DNA of 64,000 nt from Clostridium sp. DSM 17811 (GTDB lineage: Bacteria > Bacillota > Clostridia > Clostridiales > Clostridiaceae): NCBI RefSeq assembly GCF_018861905.1, contig NZ_JAHLDU010000003.1, positions 186,001-250,000 on the forward strand, in the 5' to 3' direction. The notes below the pieces were generated by a model. It ran no database searches, had not been told where the DNA came from, and saw only the letters and a list, made by a program, of their open reading frames with translations. A program made the position numbers and the translations under genes. Below are positions 1-9,101 of the stretch, one piece after another (position 1 is the first letter of the stretch; each line of letters starts with the position of its first letter).

Positions 1-39
1 CAAGCAGAAAAGACATTAGGCTTCCGTTTACACCTTTAG
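1..39 (+). CDS. possible 3' end of a gene cut by the window edge
   Basis: Frame 1 is open from the first base and ends at a TAG at 37-39, giving a 12-residue tail ending in GFRLHL. It is too short to identify and could be chance. The rest of positions 40-222 shows no gene. Confidence 0.2.
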   Translation, partial: QAEKTLGFRLHL

Positions 40-222
40 CTTAGTTTTTCACTTTAAAGAAAGCGTAGATGTGGTTTAAATGTGCAATAGGAGCTAAGCA
101 TGCATATAAAAGCTAAATTTCGTTATAATACTAAATTATAAACCATTTAAATGTGGAATTTTGTGCGATTTAATATAAATTGAAAAAATTGTAAGTATAA
201 GAAAATAGGAGTATAAGAAAAT

Positions 223-1476
223 ATGAAAATAGGATATGCATGTATACCATTAACAATAAATGAAAGAACATCAAGAGGACTTACACTAAAGAAATTTTCA
301 AAAGACATTTTTTTAGATGTGGTAAAACAAAATATAATAGGGTTAAAAAAAATTCTGGAAAACAATGAGAAACTTAATATAAAACTATTTAGAATAAGCT
401 CAGATATAGTTCCACTTGGAAGTCATAGTATTAATGAAATTGAATGGTACAATTATTTCAAAAATGAATTAAATGAAATAGGCGAATTTGTAAAGAATTG
501 TGGTATGAGAGTTTCAATGCATCCAGGACAATATACAGTGCTCAACGCTTTGAAAGATGATATTGTAGAAAATGCAATTAAAGATTTGGAATATCATAGT
601 AAATTTTTAGATTCATTAGGTCTGAATTCAAGTAATAAAATAATACTTCATATAGGTGGAGGGTATGGCGATAAAAATGCAGCTGTGAACAGATTTATTG
701 AGAATTTTAAAAGATTATCATCTTCTGTTAAAAATAGACTTGTAATTGAAAATGATGGAAAAATATTTAATATTGAAGATGTTCTTTATGTGAGCAGTAA
801 AATCGGTATACCAGTTATATTCGATAACCTTCATCATGAGTGTAACCATCAAAAAGATGAGTCTATAAAAGAAATAATGAATAAAGTAATAAAAACATGG
901 AAAGAGAAAGATGGTAATGTAAAAGTTCATTATAGTCAGCAAAATTCACAAAAACAGGTAGGAGCACATTCAAATACTATAATGGTGAAAGCATTTTTAG
1001 AATACTATGATGAAGTAAAAGAGTTTAATCCTGATATTATGCTAGAGGTGAAAGATAAAGATGTTTCGGCTATAAAATGTAATATCATAATTAATAACAT
1101 AAATAATATAAATAAGAAATTGATTTCTACAATTATGGAAAAACAATGGGCAAAATATAAATATGTTTTGATGGAGAGAAATTATAAGTATTATAAAGAA
1201 TGTAGCAAAATGGTAAAAGAAAAATGTAGTCTTAAGGAATTTTACGAGTATATTGATGAAGTAATAAACATTGATGTAGAAGATGGAAGCTTTATAAATA
1301 CTGCAGAGCATGTTTGGGGGTATGTTAAAGATGATGTTACTGACAAAGAAAAAGTTCATTTTGCAAAACTTCTTTTGGATATGCAGCATAAAGAGAAGGC
1401 GAAGCTTTATTTAAGAAAACTATGTGATAGATATAATGCTGAATATATTCTTAATTCATATTATTTTTATTACTAA
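223..1476 (+). CDS. uvsE: UV DNA damage endonuclease UvsE (UVDE family)
   Basis: UVDE enzymes nick DNA 5' of UV photoproducts and abasic sites to start an alternative excision repair. The N-terminus MKIGYACIPLT is typical of the family. The expected TIM-barrel metal ligands are visible: H100 in MHPGQ, H143 in LHIGGGYGD, E176 in VIENDG, D201-H204 in FDNLHH and H236 in KVHYS. The protein has 417 residues while many homologues are near 300; the extra length is a C-terminal lysine-rich stretch (about 290-417) of unknown role. ATG 223 follows an AGGAG at about 11 nt. It is monocistronic, with its own terminator downstream. Confidence 0.93.
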   Translation: MKIGYACIPLTINERTSRGLTLKKFSKDIFLDVVKQNIIGLKKILENNEKLNIKLFRISSDIVPLGSHSINEIEWYNYFKNELNEIGEFVKNCGMRVSMHPGQYTVLNALKDDIVENAIKDLEYHSKFLDSLGLNSSNKIILHIGGGYGDKNAAVNRFIENFKRLSSSVKNRLVIENDGKIFNIEDVLYVSSKIGIPVIFDNLHHECNHQKDESIKEIMNKVIKTWKEKDGNVKVHYSQQNSQKQVGAHSNTIMVKAFLEYYDEVKEFNPDIMLEVKDKDVSAIKCNIIINNINNINKKLISTIMEKQWAKYKYVLMERNYKYYKECSKMVKEKCSLKEFYEYIDEVINIDVEDGSFINTAEHVWGYVKDDVTDKEKVHFAKLLLDMQHKEKAKLYLRKLCDRYNAEYILNSYYFYY

Positions 1477-1491
1477 AATTTCTATATTATT

Positions 1492-1522
1492 AAAAAAACA
1501 TGTGGTTACATATGTTTTTTTT
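1492..1522 (+). terminator. terminator after uvsE
   Basis: An A-rich arm ending in ACAT, a short loop, then ATGT followed by a run of eight T. It lies 16 nt after the uvsE stop. Confidence 0.7.
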
Positions 1523-1739
1523 AGTTAAGGGGTATAGTTTTATTAAACTAAATTTATAACTTATAAGTAATCTATAAAGATCAAAACATATAAAAAAATA
1601 AAAGAACATTTGTTTGTATAGAAACTATTTTTATTGTCAATAATCTTAAAACGTTATTTAATTACACAGTAGAAATAAAATTATATTAAGTGTCAATTAA
1701 TTAGCTAATGCAAATTATTAAGAAAAGAGGAGATAAATA

Positions 1740-2069
1740 ATGAATACTGTATCAATCATTGGCAGATTAACAAGAGATTTGGAACTTAAAAGTTTTAATG
1801 AAGGAAAAGGGTTTTATACTAGATTTACATTGGCAATTAATAGGGTACAACATAAAGATATGAAAGCAGAAGCTGATTTTATTAATATTGTGGCATGGAG
1901 TGGTTTGGCAGAAACTTTATGTAAATATTTAAAAAAAGGGAGTCGAATTGCTATAACAGGGAGACTTTCAAGTAGTAGTTATGTAGATAAAGATGGAAAT
2001 AAACGATATAGTACAGAAGTTGTAGCTGAGGATTTTAAATTTTTAGATAATAAGCAGCAAATTGTATAA
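1740..2069 (+). CDS. ssb: single-stranded DNA-binding protein, short paralogue
   Basis: The OB fold of bacterial SSB fills almost the whole 109-residue protein: MNTVSIIGRLTRDLEL at the start, then FTLAINR, DFINIVAW and SRIAITGRL. Canonical SSB is about 145-175 residues and ends in an acidic tip (D-D-x-P-F type) that recruits repair and replication partners. Here the protein stops at NKQQIV and has no tip. It is therefore more likely an accessory SSB than the replicative one. A strong AGAGGAG site precedes ATG 1740. The 260 nt upstream hold only the uvsE terminator and AT-rich DNA. Confidence 0.9.
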   Translation: MNTVSIIGRLTRDLELKSFNEGKGFYTRFTLAINRVQHKDMKAEADFINIVAWSGLAETLCKYLKKGSRIAITGRLSSSSYVDKDGNKRYSTEVVAEDFKFLDNKQQIV

Positions 2070-2134
2070 CTTACATAATATTATGACTGTGGTATAATTT
2101 ATAAACAGTAATAATAAAAAGGTGAGGTGTTTTA

Positions 2135-2614
2135 ATGAAAACTATAGTTGTAGCTGGAGGATGTTTTTGGGGTGTAGATGCTTATATGTCAAAAATAGAC
2201 GGTATTGTTGAAACTAAGGTGGGGTATGCTAATGGTACAAAGAAGGACCCTACATATGATCAAGTTTGTATGGGAAACACTGGCCATGCAGAAGCTTGCT
2301 TAATAAGTTATGATGAAAAGTTGGTATCACTCGAAAAAATATTAAATAAGTTTTGGGGAATAATAGATCCTACTGCTATTAACAGGCAAGGAGCTGATGT
2401 AGGTAGTCAGTACAGAAGTGGTATTTATTACTCTGATAAAAGTGATTTAGATATTATATTAAGCACAAAAGATAAAGTTCAAAGTAAATATGAGAAGGTT
2501 ATAGTTACTCAGATACAACCTCTTTCTTGTTTTTATGATGCTGAAGATTATCACCAAAAATATCTACAAAAAAATCCGGGAGGATATTGTCATATTGATT
2601 TAAATGCCGATTAG
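2135..2614 (+). CDS. msrA: peptide methionine-S-sulfoxide reductase MsrA
   Basis: Reduces the S-epimer of methionine sulfoxide in proteins. The catalytic motif GGCFWG is at residues 8-13 with C10 as nucleophile. The [10 protein letters not shown] signature follows near residue 137. A C-terminal C152 (NPGGYCHID) is placed to act as resolving cysteine. The length of 159 aa is normal, and no MsrB domain is fused. Some clostridial MsrA proteins use selenocysteine at the active site; here the codon is TGT. An AAGGTGAGG site precedes ATG 2135. Confidence 0.96.
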   Translation: MKTIVVAGGCFWGVDAYMSKIDGIVETKVGYANGTKKDPTYDQVCMGNTGHAEACLISYDEKLVSLEKILNKFWGIIDPTAINRQGADVGSQYRSGIYYSDKSDLDIILSTKDKVQSKYEKVIVTQIQPLSCFYDAEDYHQKYLQKNPGGYCHIDLNAD

Positions 2615-2625
2615 TACAAAAATAT

Positions 2626-2667
2626 AAAAACAAGGTTGTGTAAAATCTACACTCCCTTGTTTTTAAT
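2626..2667. terminator. bidirectional terminator between msrA and the alcohol dehydrogenase
   Basis: The inverted repeat AAAAACAAGG...CCTTGTTTTT with an inner TGTGTA/TACACT pairing is flanked by A and T runs. It serves convergent genes on both strands. Confidence 0.75.
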
Positions 2668-2703
2668 AGTTTTGTTTATCATTTTATTTATAAATAAAAC
2701 TAT

Positions 2704-3804
2704 TTATAAATTTAAAGAGTCCTTGTACATTTTTAGTATATCTTCTTTTCCTACAGGGGTGGGATGATTTTTTAATTTATCTTTGTTTAATGCCATGTCT
2801 TCCGCATAGGAACATATGTCTTTATAACTTACATTATCTATGCTTCCAAGCATATCATTTAAAAAAGCACCGAGTTCATCTAAATTTTCTATAGTTAATA
2901 AATATAGAATTTTTCTGACTCTGTGTTTGTTTTCGGAAAATTCCAAATATTCTTTTAAAAGAACTCCGTTTGCTTTTCCATGCGGTATATTATGAAAATA
3001 TGTAAGAGCATAACCCATTCCATGTGGAAGAGATGTGCCTGATTGTGCAATTACCATACCAGCTATGGTAGAGGCTAACATTAATTTTTCTCGAACAGCA
3101 TAAGTAAAATCTTTTTCTTTTATCATATTTAAACATTCACCAAATAATTTCAAACCTTTTTCAGCTAGTGCATCACTCACTGTATTTGATTTAGAAGATA
3201 AATAACCTTCTATTAAGTGGGATAATGCATCTATAGAAGTATTAACAGTTATTTTTTCTGGTAAGGACATTAAATATTTTACGTCTAACATGGCGTAATC
3301 GGGAAATACTCTTTGACATATGCCATGTTTTGTTTTTAGTTTATTATCTGTAAGAATAGCATATGGTGTTGTTTCAGTTCCTGTTCCAGCTGTTGTAGGC
3401 ACTGCAATCAAAGGTATAGATTTAAGGTTTGGACTATCAAATAAATTATGAATTGTAGCATCGGCGTTATTTATTAACACTCCAGCTGCTTTTGCAGAAT
3501 CAATGGGAGAACCTCCTCCAATACCTATAATAAAGTTGGAATTTTGTGTTCTTCCAAGTTTTACAATCTTCTCTACAGTTTCTAAAGATGGATTTTCTTC
3601 TACATCATTAAAAACCTCGTAGACAATGCCTTCTTTTTCTAATGCATTAGTAATATCTTTTAATGAACCGTTTTTGATTGATGAGGTCTTGCCGGTTACA
3701 ATCAAAGCTTTTTTTCCATAAGAAGAAAATAGATTACTGTTCTTTAATATTACTTCTTTATCTAATATTATTTTTGTTGGCATGTAGTAATTAATAAAAT
3801 TCAT
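2704..3804 (-). CDS. iron-containing alcohol dehydrogenase (group III)
   Basis: NAD(P)-dependent dehydrogenase of the Fe-ADH family, 366 aa. The nucleotide-binding GGGSPID lies at 96-102. The metal ligands expected for the family are visible: D192 and H196 (IDALSHLIEG), H261 (PHGMGYALTY) and H275 (NIPHGKANG). The substrate cannot be told from sequence; butanol, 1,3-propanediol or lactaldehyde-type activities all occur in this family. The ATG is preceded by AAGGAGGATATATA. It is a single gene, divergent from the pseudouridine synthase across 395 bp. Confidence 0.92.
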   Translation of the reverse strand: MNFINYYMPTKIILDKEVILKNSNLFSSYGKKALIVTGKTSSIKNGSLKDITNALEKEGIVYEVFNDVEENPSLETVEKIVKLGRTQNSNFIIGIGGGSPIDSAKAAGVLINNADATIHNLFDSPNLKSIPLIAVPTTAGTGTETTPYAILTDNKLKTKHGICQRVFPDYAMLDVKYLMSLPEKITVNTSIDALSHLIEGYLSSKSNTVSDALAEKGLKLFGECLNMIKEKDFTYAVREKLMLASTIAGMVIAQSGTSLPHGMGYALTYFHNIPHGKANGVLLKEYLEFSENKHRVRKILYLLTIENLDELGAFLNDMLGSIDNVSYKDICSYAEDMALNKDKLKNHPTPVGKEDILKMYKDSLNL

Positions 3805-3921
3805 TATATATCCTCCTTTTATAATATTACATTCTGTATATATTATAACATTAGGAACCTTAAAATATTTTATGATCTTAATTTTATATTTTTTTGTTTA
3901 TTATAATTTATATTTTTATAG

Positions 3922-3943
3922 ATATATTTCCTTGGAAATATAT
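3922..3943. promoter_or_regulatory. palindrome upstream of the alcohol dehydrogenase
   Basis: ATATATTTCC and GGAAATATAT form perfect 10-nt arms around a TT centre, about 118 nt upstream of the dehydrogenase start. It could be an operator. The rest of the 395-bp divergent region (3805-4199) is AT-rich with nothing else recognised. Confidence 0.4.
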
Positions 3944-4199
3944 TACAACTTTTATCGCCATTACAAAAGTAAAATAAAAAATGATTTATCAGCAATTGAT
4001 TTTTTATTAATATACTTATATAATCCTTTATGAAGGCTTATTTATATATATTTCAATTTAAATTTTAAATCGTGTTTTTTATTTAGTAACAGATTATAAA
4101 ATTGGCTTAAAATTATTTAATAAAAGAGTACATAAATAATTTTATAATAGAAAATTTATATTTATATAGTAACTAAAAATAAAATTAGGATGTGTTATA

Positions 4200-4910
4200 G
4201 TGGAAGAACGTTTGCAAAAATTTATGGCAAGATGTGGTGTTGCATCACGAAGAAAGTGTGAAGAAATAATTACTGCTGGTAGAGTAAAAGTAAATAATTT
4301 GTTAGTTTCAGAGCTTGGAAATAAAATTGACCCCGAAAAAGATAGTGTAGAGGTAGATAATAAAATTATTAATATAGAAGAAAATAAAGTTTACATTGCA
4401 TTAAATAAACCAGAAGGGATAGTATCTACTGTAAAAGATGAGAAAGGCAGAGAGACTATTTTAGATTTAGTAAAGACAAAAGAAAGAATATATCCTATAG
4501 GTCGTTTAGATTATGATACATGTGGATTAATTATTTTGACTAATGATGGAGATATCTATAATAAGGTGATTCACCCAAGACAGGCTATTAATAAAGTCTA
4601 TATGGCAATACTTGAAGGCTGCCCAAATGAGGAAGAAATAGCTACATTCTGTAATGGAGTGGATATTGATGGATATATTACTGCTAAGGCCGGTTTTGAA
4701 ATTACTAAAAGAATCGGATTTAATTGTAGGGCTACAATTACAATACATGAGGGTAAGAACCGTCAAATCAGAAAAATGTGTGAGGTTATAGGTCATCCAG
4801 TTGTTGCATTAAAAAGAATTTCTGTTGGTAATATTTTGCTCGGAAATATGGAGAAGGGAGAATGGAGAAATTTAACTTTTGATGAAATAAATTATTTGAA
4901 GAATTTATAA
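4200..4910 (+). CDS. rluB: rRNA pseudouridine synthase, RsuA/RluB family
   Basis: Isomerises a uridine in rRNA (RluB acts on 23S, RsuA on 16S). It has an N-terminal S4 RNA-binding domain (about 1-60, LQKFMARCGVASRRKCEE) followed by the catalytic domain with GRLDYDTCGL at 101-110, where D104 is the catalytic aspartate. The later KNRQIRKMCE motif is also typical. The length of 236 aa is normal. The start is GTG 4200 with an AGGA about 9 nt upstream. Whether it acts on 23S or 16S is uncertain. Confidence 0.92.
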   Translation: MEERLQKFMARCGVASRRKCEEIITAGRVKVNNLLVSELGNKIDPEKDSVEVDNKIINIEENKVYIALNKPEGIVSTVKDEKGRETILDLVKTKERIYPIGRLDYDTCGLIILTNDGDIYNKVIHPRQAINKVYMAILEGCPNEEEIATFCNGVDIDGYITAKAGFEITKRIGFNCRATITIHEGKNRQIRKMCEVIGHPVVALKRISVGNILLGNMEKGEWRNLTFDEINYLKNL

Positions 4911-4981
4911 CTTGAGGATTTATTATATGATGTATGTAAATAATAAAATATTATACAAATGAATAATTCGTTGAAAATATC

Positions 4982-5036
4982 TTCAAAAGATGATAAAATG
5001 AAATAAAAAATTCATTTTATTATCTTTTGAAATTTT
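4982..5036 (+). terminator. terminator after the pseudouridine synthase
   Basis: TTCAAAAGATGATAAAATGAA pairs with TTCATTTTATTATCTTTTGAA (one mismatch in 21), followed by TTTTTATTT. It sits 30-40 nt upstream of the next start, so it also separates the RpiR gene from read-through. Confidence 0.75.
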
Positions 5037-5073
5037 TATTTCATTTATTTGGATTAATATAGGAAGGATTGAG

Positions 5074-5958
5074 TTGATTATGGTAGATAGCAAACAAGAT
5101 TTGATGAGGACTATTCAAATTAAATTTCCACGTTTAAGTAAAGGACAGAAATTAATAGCAGAATATATTCTAAAACACTATGATAAAGCAGCATTTATGA
5201 CAGCAGCTAAATTGGGAACTAGTGTAGGAGTAAGTGAATCTACTGTTGTAAGATTTGCTAATGAATTAGGGTTTAGTGGTTATCCTAAACTACAGAAAGC
5301 TCTTCAAGAATTAATTAAAAACAAATTAACTACTGTGCAAAGAATTGAATTATCAAATGATTTTATTACTCAGGAAAATGCATTAAAAGGTGTATTAAAA
5401 GCTGATATGGAAAATATTCGCGCTACACTTGAAAAAATTAATCATAAAACTTTTGAGGATATAGTTAATTCACTATTTGAAGCTAGAAAAATATACATAA
5501 TTGGACTTAGAAGTTCGGCAGCACTTGCAGAATTTTTAGCATTTCACTTAAATCTTATTTTAGATAATGTTAAAGTAGTTGCTTATGGTGTTAGTGATAT
5601 ATTTGAGCAGATGCTTTATGTTAATGAACAAGACATAGTTATTGGAATAGGGTTTCCTAGGTATACAACAAGAACAATTGAAGCATTAGCTTTTGCTAAA
5701 AGTAAGAATGCAAATGTTGTAGCAATTACAGATAGTTTATTATCTCCATTAGCTACTAGAGCAGATTACACATTAATAGCTCAAAGTAATATGGCATCAT
5801 TTGTTGATTCTTTAGTAGCACCACTTAGTGTAATAAATGCATTAATTATTGCTGTGGGCTTACGAGAAAAAGAAAAAATTTCAAGAACATTTTCTACTTT
5901 AGAGGACATATGGGAAGAATATCAAGTTTATTCCTTTAAAGATAAGGATAGGGAATGA
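5074..5958 (+). CDS. MurR/RpiR family transcriptional regulator
   Basis: Sugar-phosphate-sensing regulator. It has an N-terminal RpiR helix-turn-helix (about 10-85, with VGVSESTVVRFANELGFSGYP) and a C-terminal SIS domain (about 130-260, with IIGLRSSAALAEF and VIGIGFPRYTTRTIEAL). An SD of AGGAAGG at 5061-5067 suits TTG 5074 (7 nt); ATG 5080 would be 13 nt away and is the alternative. No sugar operon is adjacent, so the target genes and ligand are unknown. Confidence 0.88.
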   Translation: MIMVDSKQDLMRTIQIKFPRLSKGQKLIAEYILKHYDKAAFMTAAKLGTSVGVSESTVVRFANELGFSGYPKLQKALQELIKNKLTTVQRIELSNDFITQENALKGVLKADMENIRATLEKINHKTFEDIVNSLFEARKIYIIGLRSSAALAEFLAFHLNLILDNVKVVAYGVSDIFEQMLYVNEQDIVIGIGFPRYTTRTIEALAFAKSKNANVVAITDSLLSPLATRADYTLIAQSNMASFVDSLVAPLSVINALIIAVGLREKEKISRTFSTLEDIWEEYQVYSFKDKDRE

Positions 5959-5985
5959 AAGATAAATTCTTAATCAAACGGTTTG

Positions 5986-6015
5986 AAGAGAATCCTTTCA
6001 TTGGGATTCTCTTTT
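5986..6015 (+). terminator. terminator after the RpiR regulator
   Basis: AAGAGAATCC/GGATTCTCTT, a 10-bp stem with an 8-nt loop, with T residues at the 3' end. Confidence 0.8.
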
Positions 6016-6099
6016 GAGGTTGTGTTTTACATATACAGAAAATGAGTTTAATTGTATTATAATAAATTTTAAATGTAAATATTATAAGGGAGTGATTGT

Positions 6100-7326
6100 G
6101 TGGCAAAAGTAATTATTATTGGAGGAGGACCAGCAGGCATGATGGCGGCTGTTACGGCTTCATCAAAACATGAGGTGGTTCTCATTGAAAAAAATGAAAG
6201 ATTAGGAAGAAAACTTTATATAACAGGTAAGGGTAGATGCAATATTACAAATGCTAAGGATATTGGTGACTTTTTTGAAAATATACCATGTAATCCTAAC
6301 TTTTTATATAGTTCTTTATATTCCTTTACTAATGAAGATACTATGAACTTTTTCAAAGAGCAAGGAGTTAACCTTAAAGTTGAAAGAGGGGATAGAGTAT
6401 TTCCTGAGTCAGATAAATCTTCAGATATTATAAAAGCTTTTGATATTGAATTAAAGAATAAAAAGGTTGAAGTGTTATTAAATTCAAAAGTGAAAAGAAT
6501 AGTTCGAGATAATCAGAAAGTTATTGGTGTTGAACTTGCTTCTGGAAATAATGTATATGGAGATTATATTATATTATGTACTGGTGGGTTATCATACCCA
6601 CAAACTGGTTCATCAGGTGAAGGATTAACTTATGCCAAGGTTTTAGGACATAATATAATTAAACCTAAAGCATCACTTGTACCAATCGAGCTTGAGGAGG
6701 ATTGGATTAAGGATTTACAAGGACTTTCTCTAAAAAACGTAGAACTTAATATTACAAATAGTAAGAATAAGAGCATATATAAAGAGTTCGGAGAAATGAT
6801 TTTTACTCATTATGGAATTTCAGGACCCATTGTCCTAAGTGGAAGTTGTTATGTAAAAGAAGGAGAAAAATTAAAAGCTTTTATTAATCTAAAACCAGCA
6901 TTGAGCGAAATTCAACTTGATAAACGAATTCAAAGCGATTTCTTAAAGTACGCAAATAAAGATTTTAAAAATTCATTAACTGATTTACTCCCTAGTAAAC
7001 TTATTAATACAATTATTCAATTGTCTAATATTGATGAAGATAAAAAGGTGAATTCTGTTACTAAAGAGGAAAGAAAAGTTTTAGTTAATTTACTTCAAAA
7101 TTTACCGCTCACTATTAAGAGGCTTCGCCCAATTGATGAAGCAATTATAACTAGTGGAGGGGTAGACACTTTGCAAATAGATGCTTCTACTATGAAATCA
7201 AAACTAATAGATAATCTTTATTTTGCAGGCGAAATGATAGATGTGGATGCATATACAGGAGGTTATAATCTTCAAATAGCATTATCTACAGGATTTTTAG
7301 CTGGAAATAGTGTAGGGGTAGACTAA
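6100..7326 (+). CDS. NAD(P)/FAD-dependent oxidoreductase, HI0933/BaiN-like
   Basis: Flavoprotein of the HI0933 family, 408 aa. The N-terminal dinucleotide-binding GGGPAGMMAAV is at 8-18. The family motif GKGRCNITN is near residue 43, with TGGLSYPQTGSSGEG near 161 and a C-terminal FAD-contacting AGEMIDVDAYTGGYNLQ. Some family members (BaiN) reduce bile-acid intermediates, but most are unassigned and often sit, as here, directly upstream of cmk. GTG 6100 follows AAGGGAG. It is the first gene of a three-gene run with cmk (43-nt gap) and ispH. Confidence 0.88.
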   Translation: MAKVIIIGGGPAGMMAAVTASSKHEVVLIEKNERLGRKLYITGKGRCNITNAKDIGDFFENIPCNPNFLYSSLYSFTNEDTMNFFKEQGVNLKVERGDRVFPESDKSSDIIKAFDIELKNKKVEVLLNSKVKRIVRDNQKVIGVELASGNNVYGDYIILCTGGLSYPQTGSSGEGLTYAKVLGHNIIKPKASLVPIELEEDWIKDLQGLSLKNVELNITNSKNKSIYKEFGEMIFTHYGISGPIVLSGSCYVKEGEKLKAFINLKPALSEIQLDKRIQSDFLKYANKDFKNSLTDLLPSKLINTIIQLSNIDEDKKVNSVTKEERKVLVNLLQNLPLTIKRLRPIDEAIITSGGVDTLQIDASTMKSKLIDNLYFAGEMIDVDAYTGGYNLQIALSTGFLAGNSVGVD

Positions 7327-7369
7327 TTATACTTAAAAGAGTGTTTTGATTGATGGAGGGTGAATTATA

Positions 7370-8023
7370 ATGGAAATTTCTATTGCTATAGATGGACCTG
7401 CAGGTGCAGGGAAAAGTACAATAGCCAAAATGATAGGTAAGAAATTCAATCTAATGTATATTAACACAGGTGCAATGTATAGGGCTGTTACATTGAAAGC
7501 TATGGATGCAAATATATCAGAAAATAATGTTCACGATTTAGTTAAATTAGTGGGATCTTTGGAAATGCATTTTGTAGAGGATCGTTTATATGTTAATAAT
7601 GAAGATTTAACAAATATGATAAATATGCCAAATATAAGTAACAATGTCTCAAAGTATGCAGCTGTTCCTGAAATTAGAGAAATTCTTGTTAAGTTACAAA
7701 AGGACATAGCAAAAAAGTTTAATGTTATTATGGATGGACGCGATATAGGTACCGTTGTATTAAAAGAGGCTCCTTTTAAATTTTATTTAACTGCTAGTAG
7801 TGAAGAAAGAGCAAAAAGAAGATATGAGGAATTAATGTCAAAAGGTATAGAAGTTGATTACAATACTATTTTAAATGATATTATTAAAAGAGATTTTATT
7901 GATACCCATAGAGAGGTTAATCCACTTACAAAAGCGTCAGATGCTGTAGAAATAGATTCTTCAGATTTAGACATTGATGGAGTAATAAACGTAATAGTAT
8001 CTTATATTAATTCAAATATTTAA
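7370..8023 (+). CDS. cmk: cytidylate kinase
   Basis: Phosphorylates CMP and dCMP to the diphosphates. The P-loop GPAGAGKST is at 9-17, followed by YINTGAMYRAVT. The GRDIGTVVL motif lies near 122, and the LID-type arginines are in SSEERAKRRYEE. The length of 217 aa is normal. It is preceded by a GGAGGGTGA site and followed after 28 nt by ispH, so it is very likely cotranscribed. Confidence 0.96.
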   Translation: MEISIAIDGPAGAGKSTIAKMIGKKFNLMYINTGAMYRAVTLKAMDANISENNVHDLVKLVGSLEMHFVEDRLYVNNEDLTNMINMPNISNNVSKYAAVPEIREILVKLQKDIAKKFNVIMDGRDIGTVVLKEAPFKFYLTASSEERAKRRYEELMSKGIEVDYNTILNDIIKRDFIDTHREVNPLTKASDAVEIDSSDLDIDGVINVIVSYINSNI

Positions 8024-8051
8024 AAAATACTTTATCTATTGAGGTGAAAAA

Positions 8052-8891
8052 ATGAAAGAAATAACACTTGCAGATTCAGCTGGTTTTTGTTTTGGAGTTA
8101 AACGGGCAGTGGACAAGGCTTTAGAAATAAAGGGGAAATATAATAAAAAAATATATACACTTGGACCACTTATACATAATAATGATGTTGTAAACTTTTT
8201 AAAAGAAAATTTAATATATCCAATAGAACTTGAAGACATTACAAGTTTGGAAGATAATGACACAATTATTATAAGATCCCATGGTGTATCTGAAGAAACA
8301 TTAAATATTTTAAGGAAAACTAATCTTAATATAGTAGATGCGACATGTCCATATGTAGAAAATATTCATAAAAAGGTAAAAAAATATTATGATTTAGGAT
8401 ATCATATAATTATTGTAGGAGATAAAAATCATCCCGAAGTTATTGGAATTAATGGATGGTGTAACGACTGCGCAGTAATACTTAAAAGCGGTATTGATAT
8501 TGGGACTACCGCAAATAAAGTATGCGTGGTAGCTCAAACAACCGAAAGGCAAGCTACTTGGGAACATGTATTAACTAAAATTATAAAGGTTAGTAAGGAA
8601 ATAGTTGCATTTAATACTATTTGTAGTGCAACAGAAGTGCGCCAAAAATCTGCAGAAGAACTTTCAAAGAATGTTGATGCTATGGTTGTTATTGGTGGAT
8701 TTAATAGTTCAAATACTACAAAGCTTTATGAAATATGTAAACAAAATTGTGAAAATACAATTCATGTAGAAAACATATTAGATATATCAGATGAATTTAT
8801 AAAGGATGAAAATGTTAAGAAAATAGGGGTAACAGCAGGGGCATCAACACCGGATTGGATTATTAAAGAAGCTATCTCAAAAATGAATTAG
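8052..8891 (+). CDS. ispH: 4-hydroxy-3-methylbut-2-enyl diphosphate reductase IspH
   Basis: Last step of the MEP isoprenoid pathway: a 4Fe-4S enzyme forming IPP and DMAPP. The three cluster cysteines are present: C13 (AGFCFGVKRAV), C99 (VDATCPYV) and C191 (NTICSATEVRQ). It ends at 279 aa. Many clostridia carry IspH fused to S1 RNA-binding repeats; here the stop is followed at once by a terminator and no S1 repeats follow. ATG 8052 follows TTGAGGTG. Confidence 0.96.
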   Translation: MKEITLADSAGFCFGVKRAVDKALEIKGKYNKKIYTLGPLIHNNDVVNFLKENLIYPIELEDITSLEDNDTIIIRSHGVSEETLNILRKTNLNIVDATCPYVENIHKKVKKYYDLGYHIIIVGDKNHPEVIGINGWCNDCAVILKSGIDIGTTANKVCVVAQTTERQATWEHVLTKIIKVSKEIVAFNTICSATEVRQKSAEELSKNVDAMVVIGGFNSSNTTKLYEICKQNCENTIHVENILDISDEFIKDENVKKIGVTAGASTPDWIIKEAISKMN

Positions 8892-8892
8892 A

Positions 8893-8933
8893 AGAAACGT
8901 GTAGCATAAAATTATGTATACACGTTTCTTTAC
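8893..8933 (+). terminator. terminator of the cmk-ispH operon
   Basis: AAGAAACGTGTA pairs with TACACGTTTCTT (12 bp). It starts 2 nt after the ispH stop. Confidence 0.8.
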
Positions 8934-9101
8934 GATTTGTAGCCCGAAATAAGTTATTCATAAAGGTCTTAGAAATTGTGCATCTATTTTTAGAAATTAC
9001 AGAATACTAAATTAAAAATAATAATATAATTTAATAGTACTAATGTAGGGAGACAAAAATAGAAACTTATTAAAAAATAAAAATTAATGGAGTAAAGCTA
9101 A

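Noticed and set aside
1042-1389. Long antisense frame inside uvsE and similar antisense frames in other genes
   Set aside because: They are F/I/Y-rich shadows of AT-rich coding strands with no ribosome binding sites.
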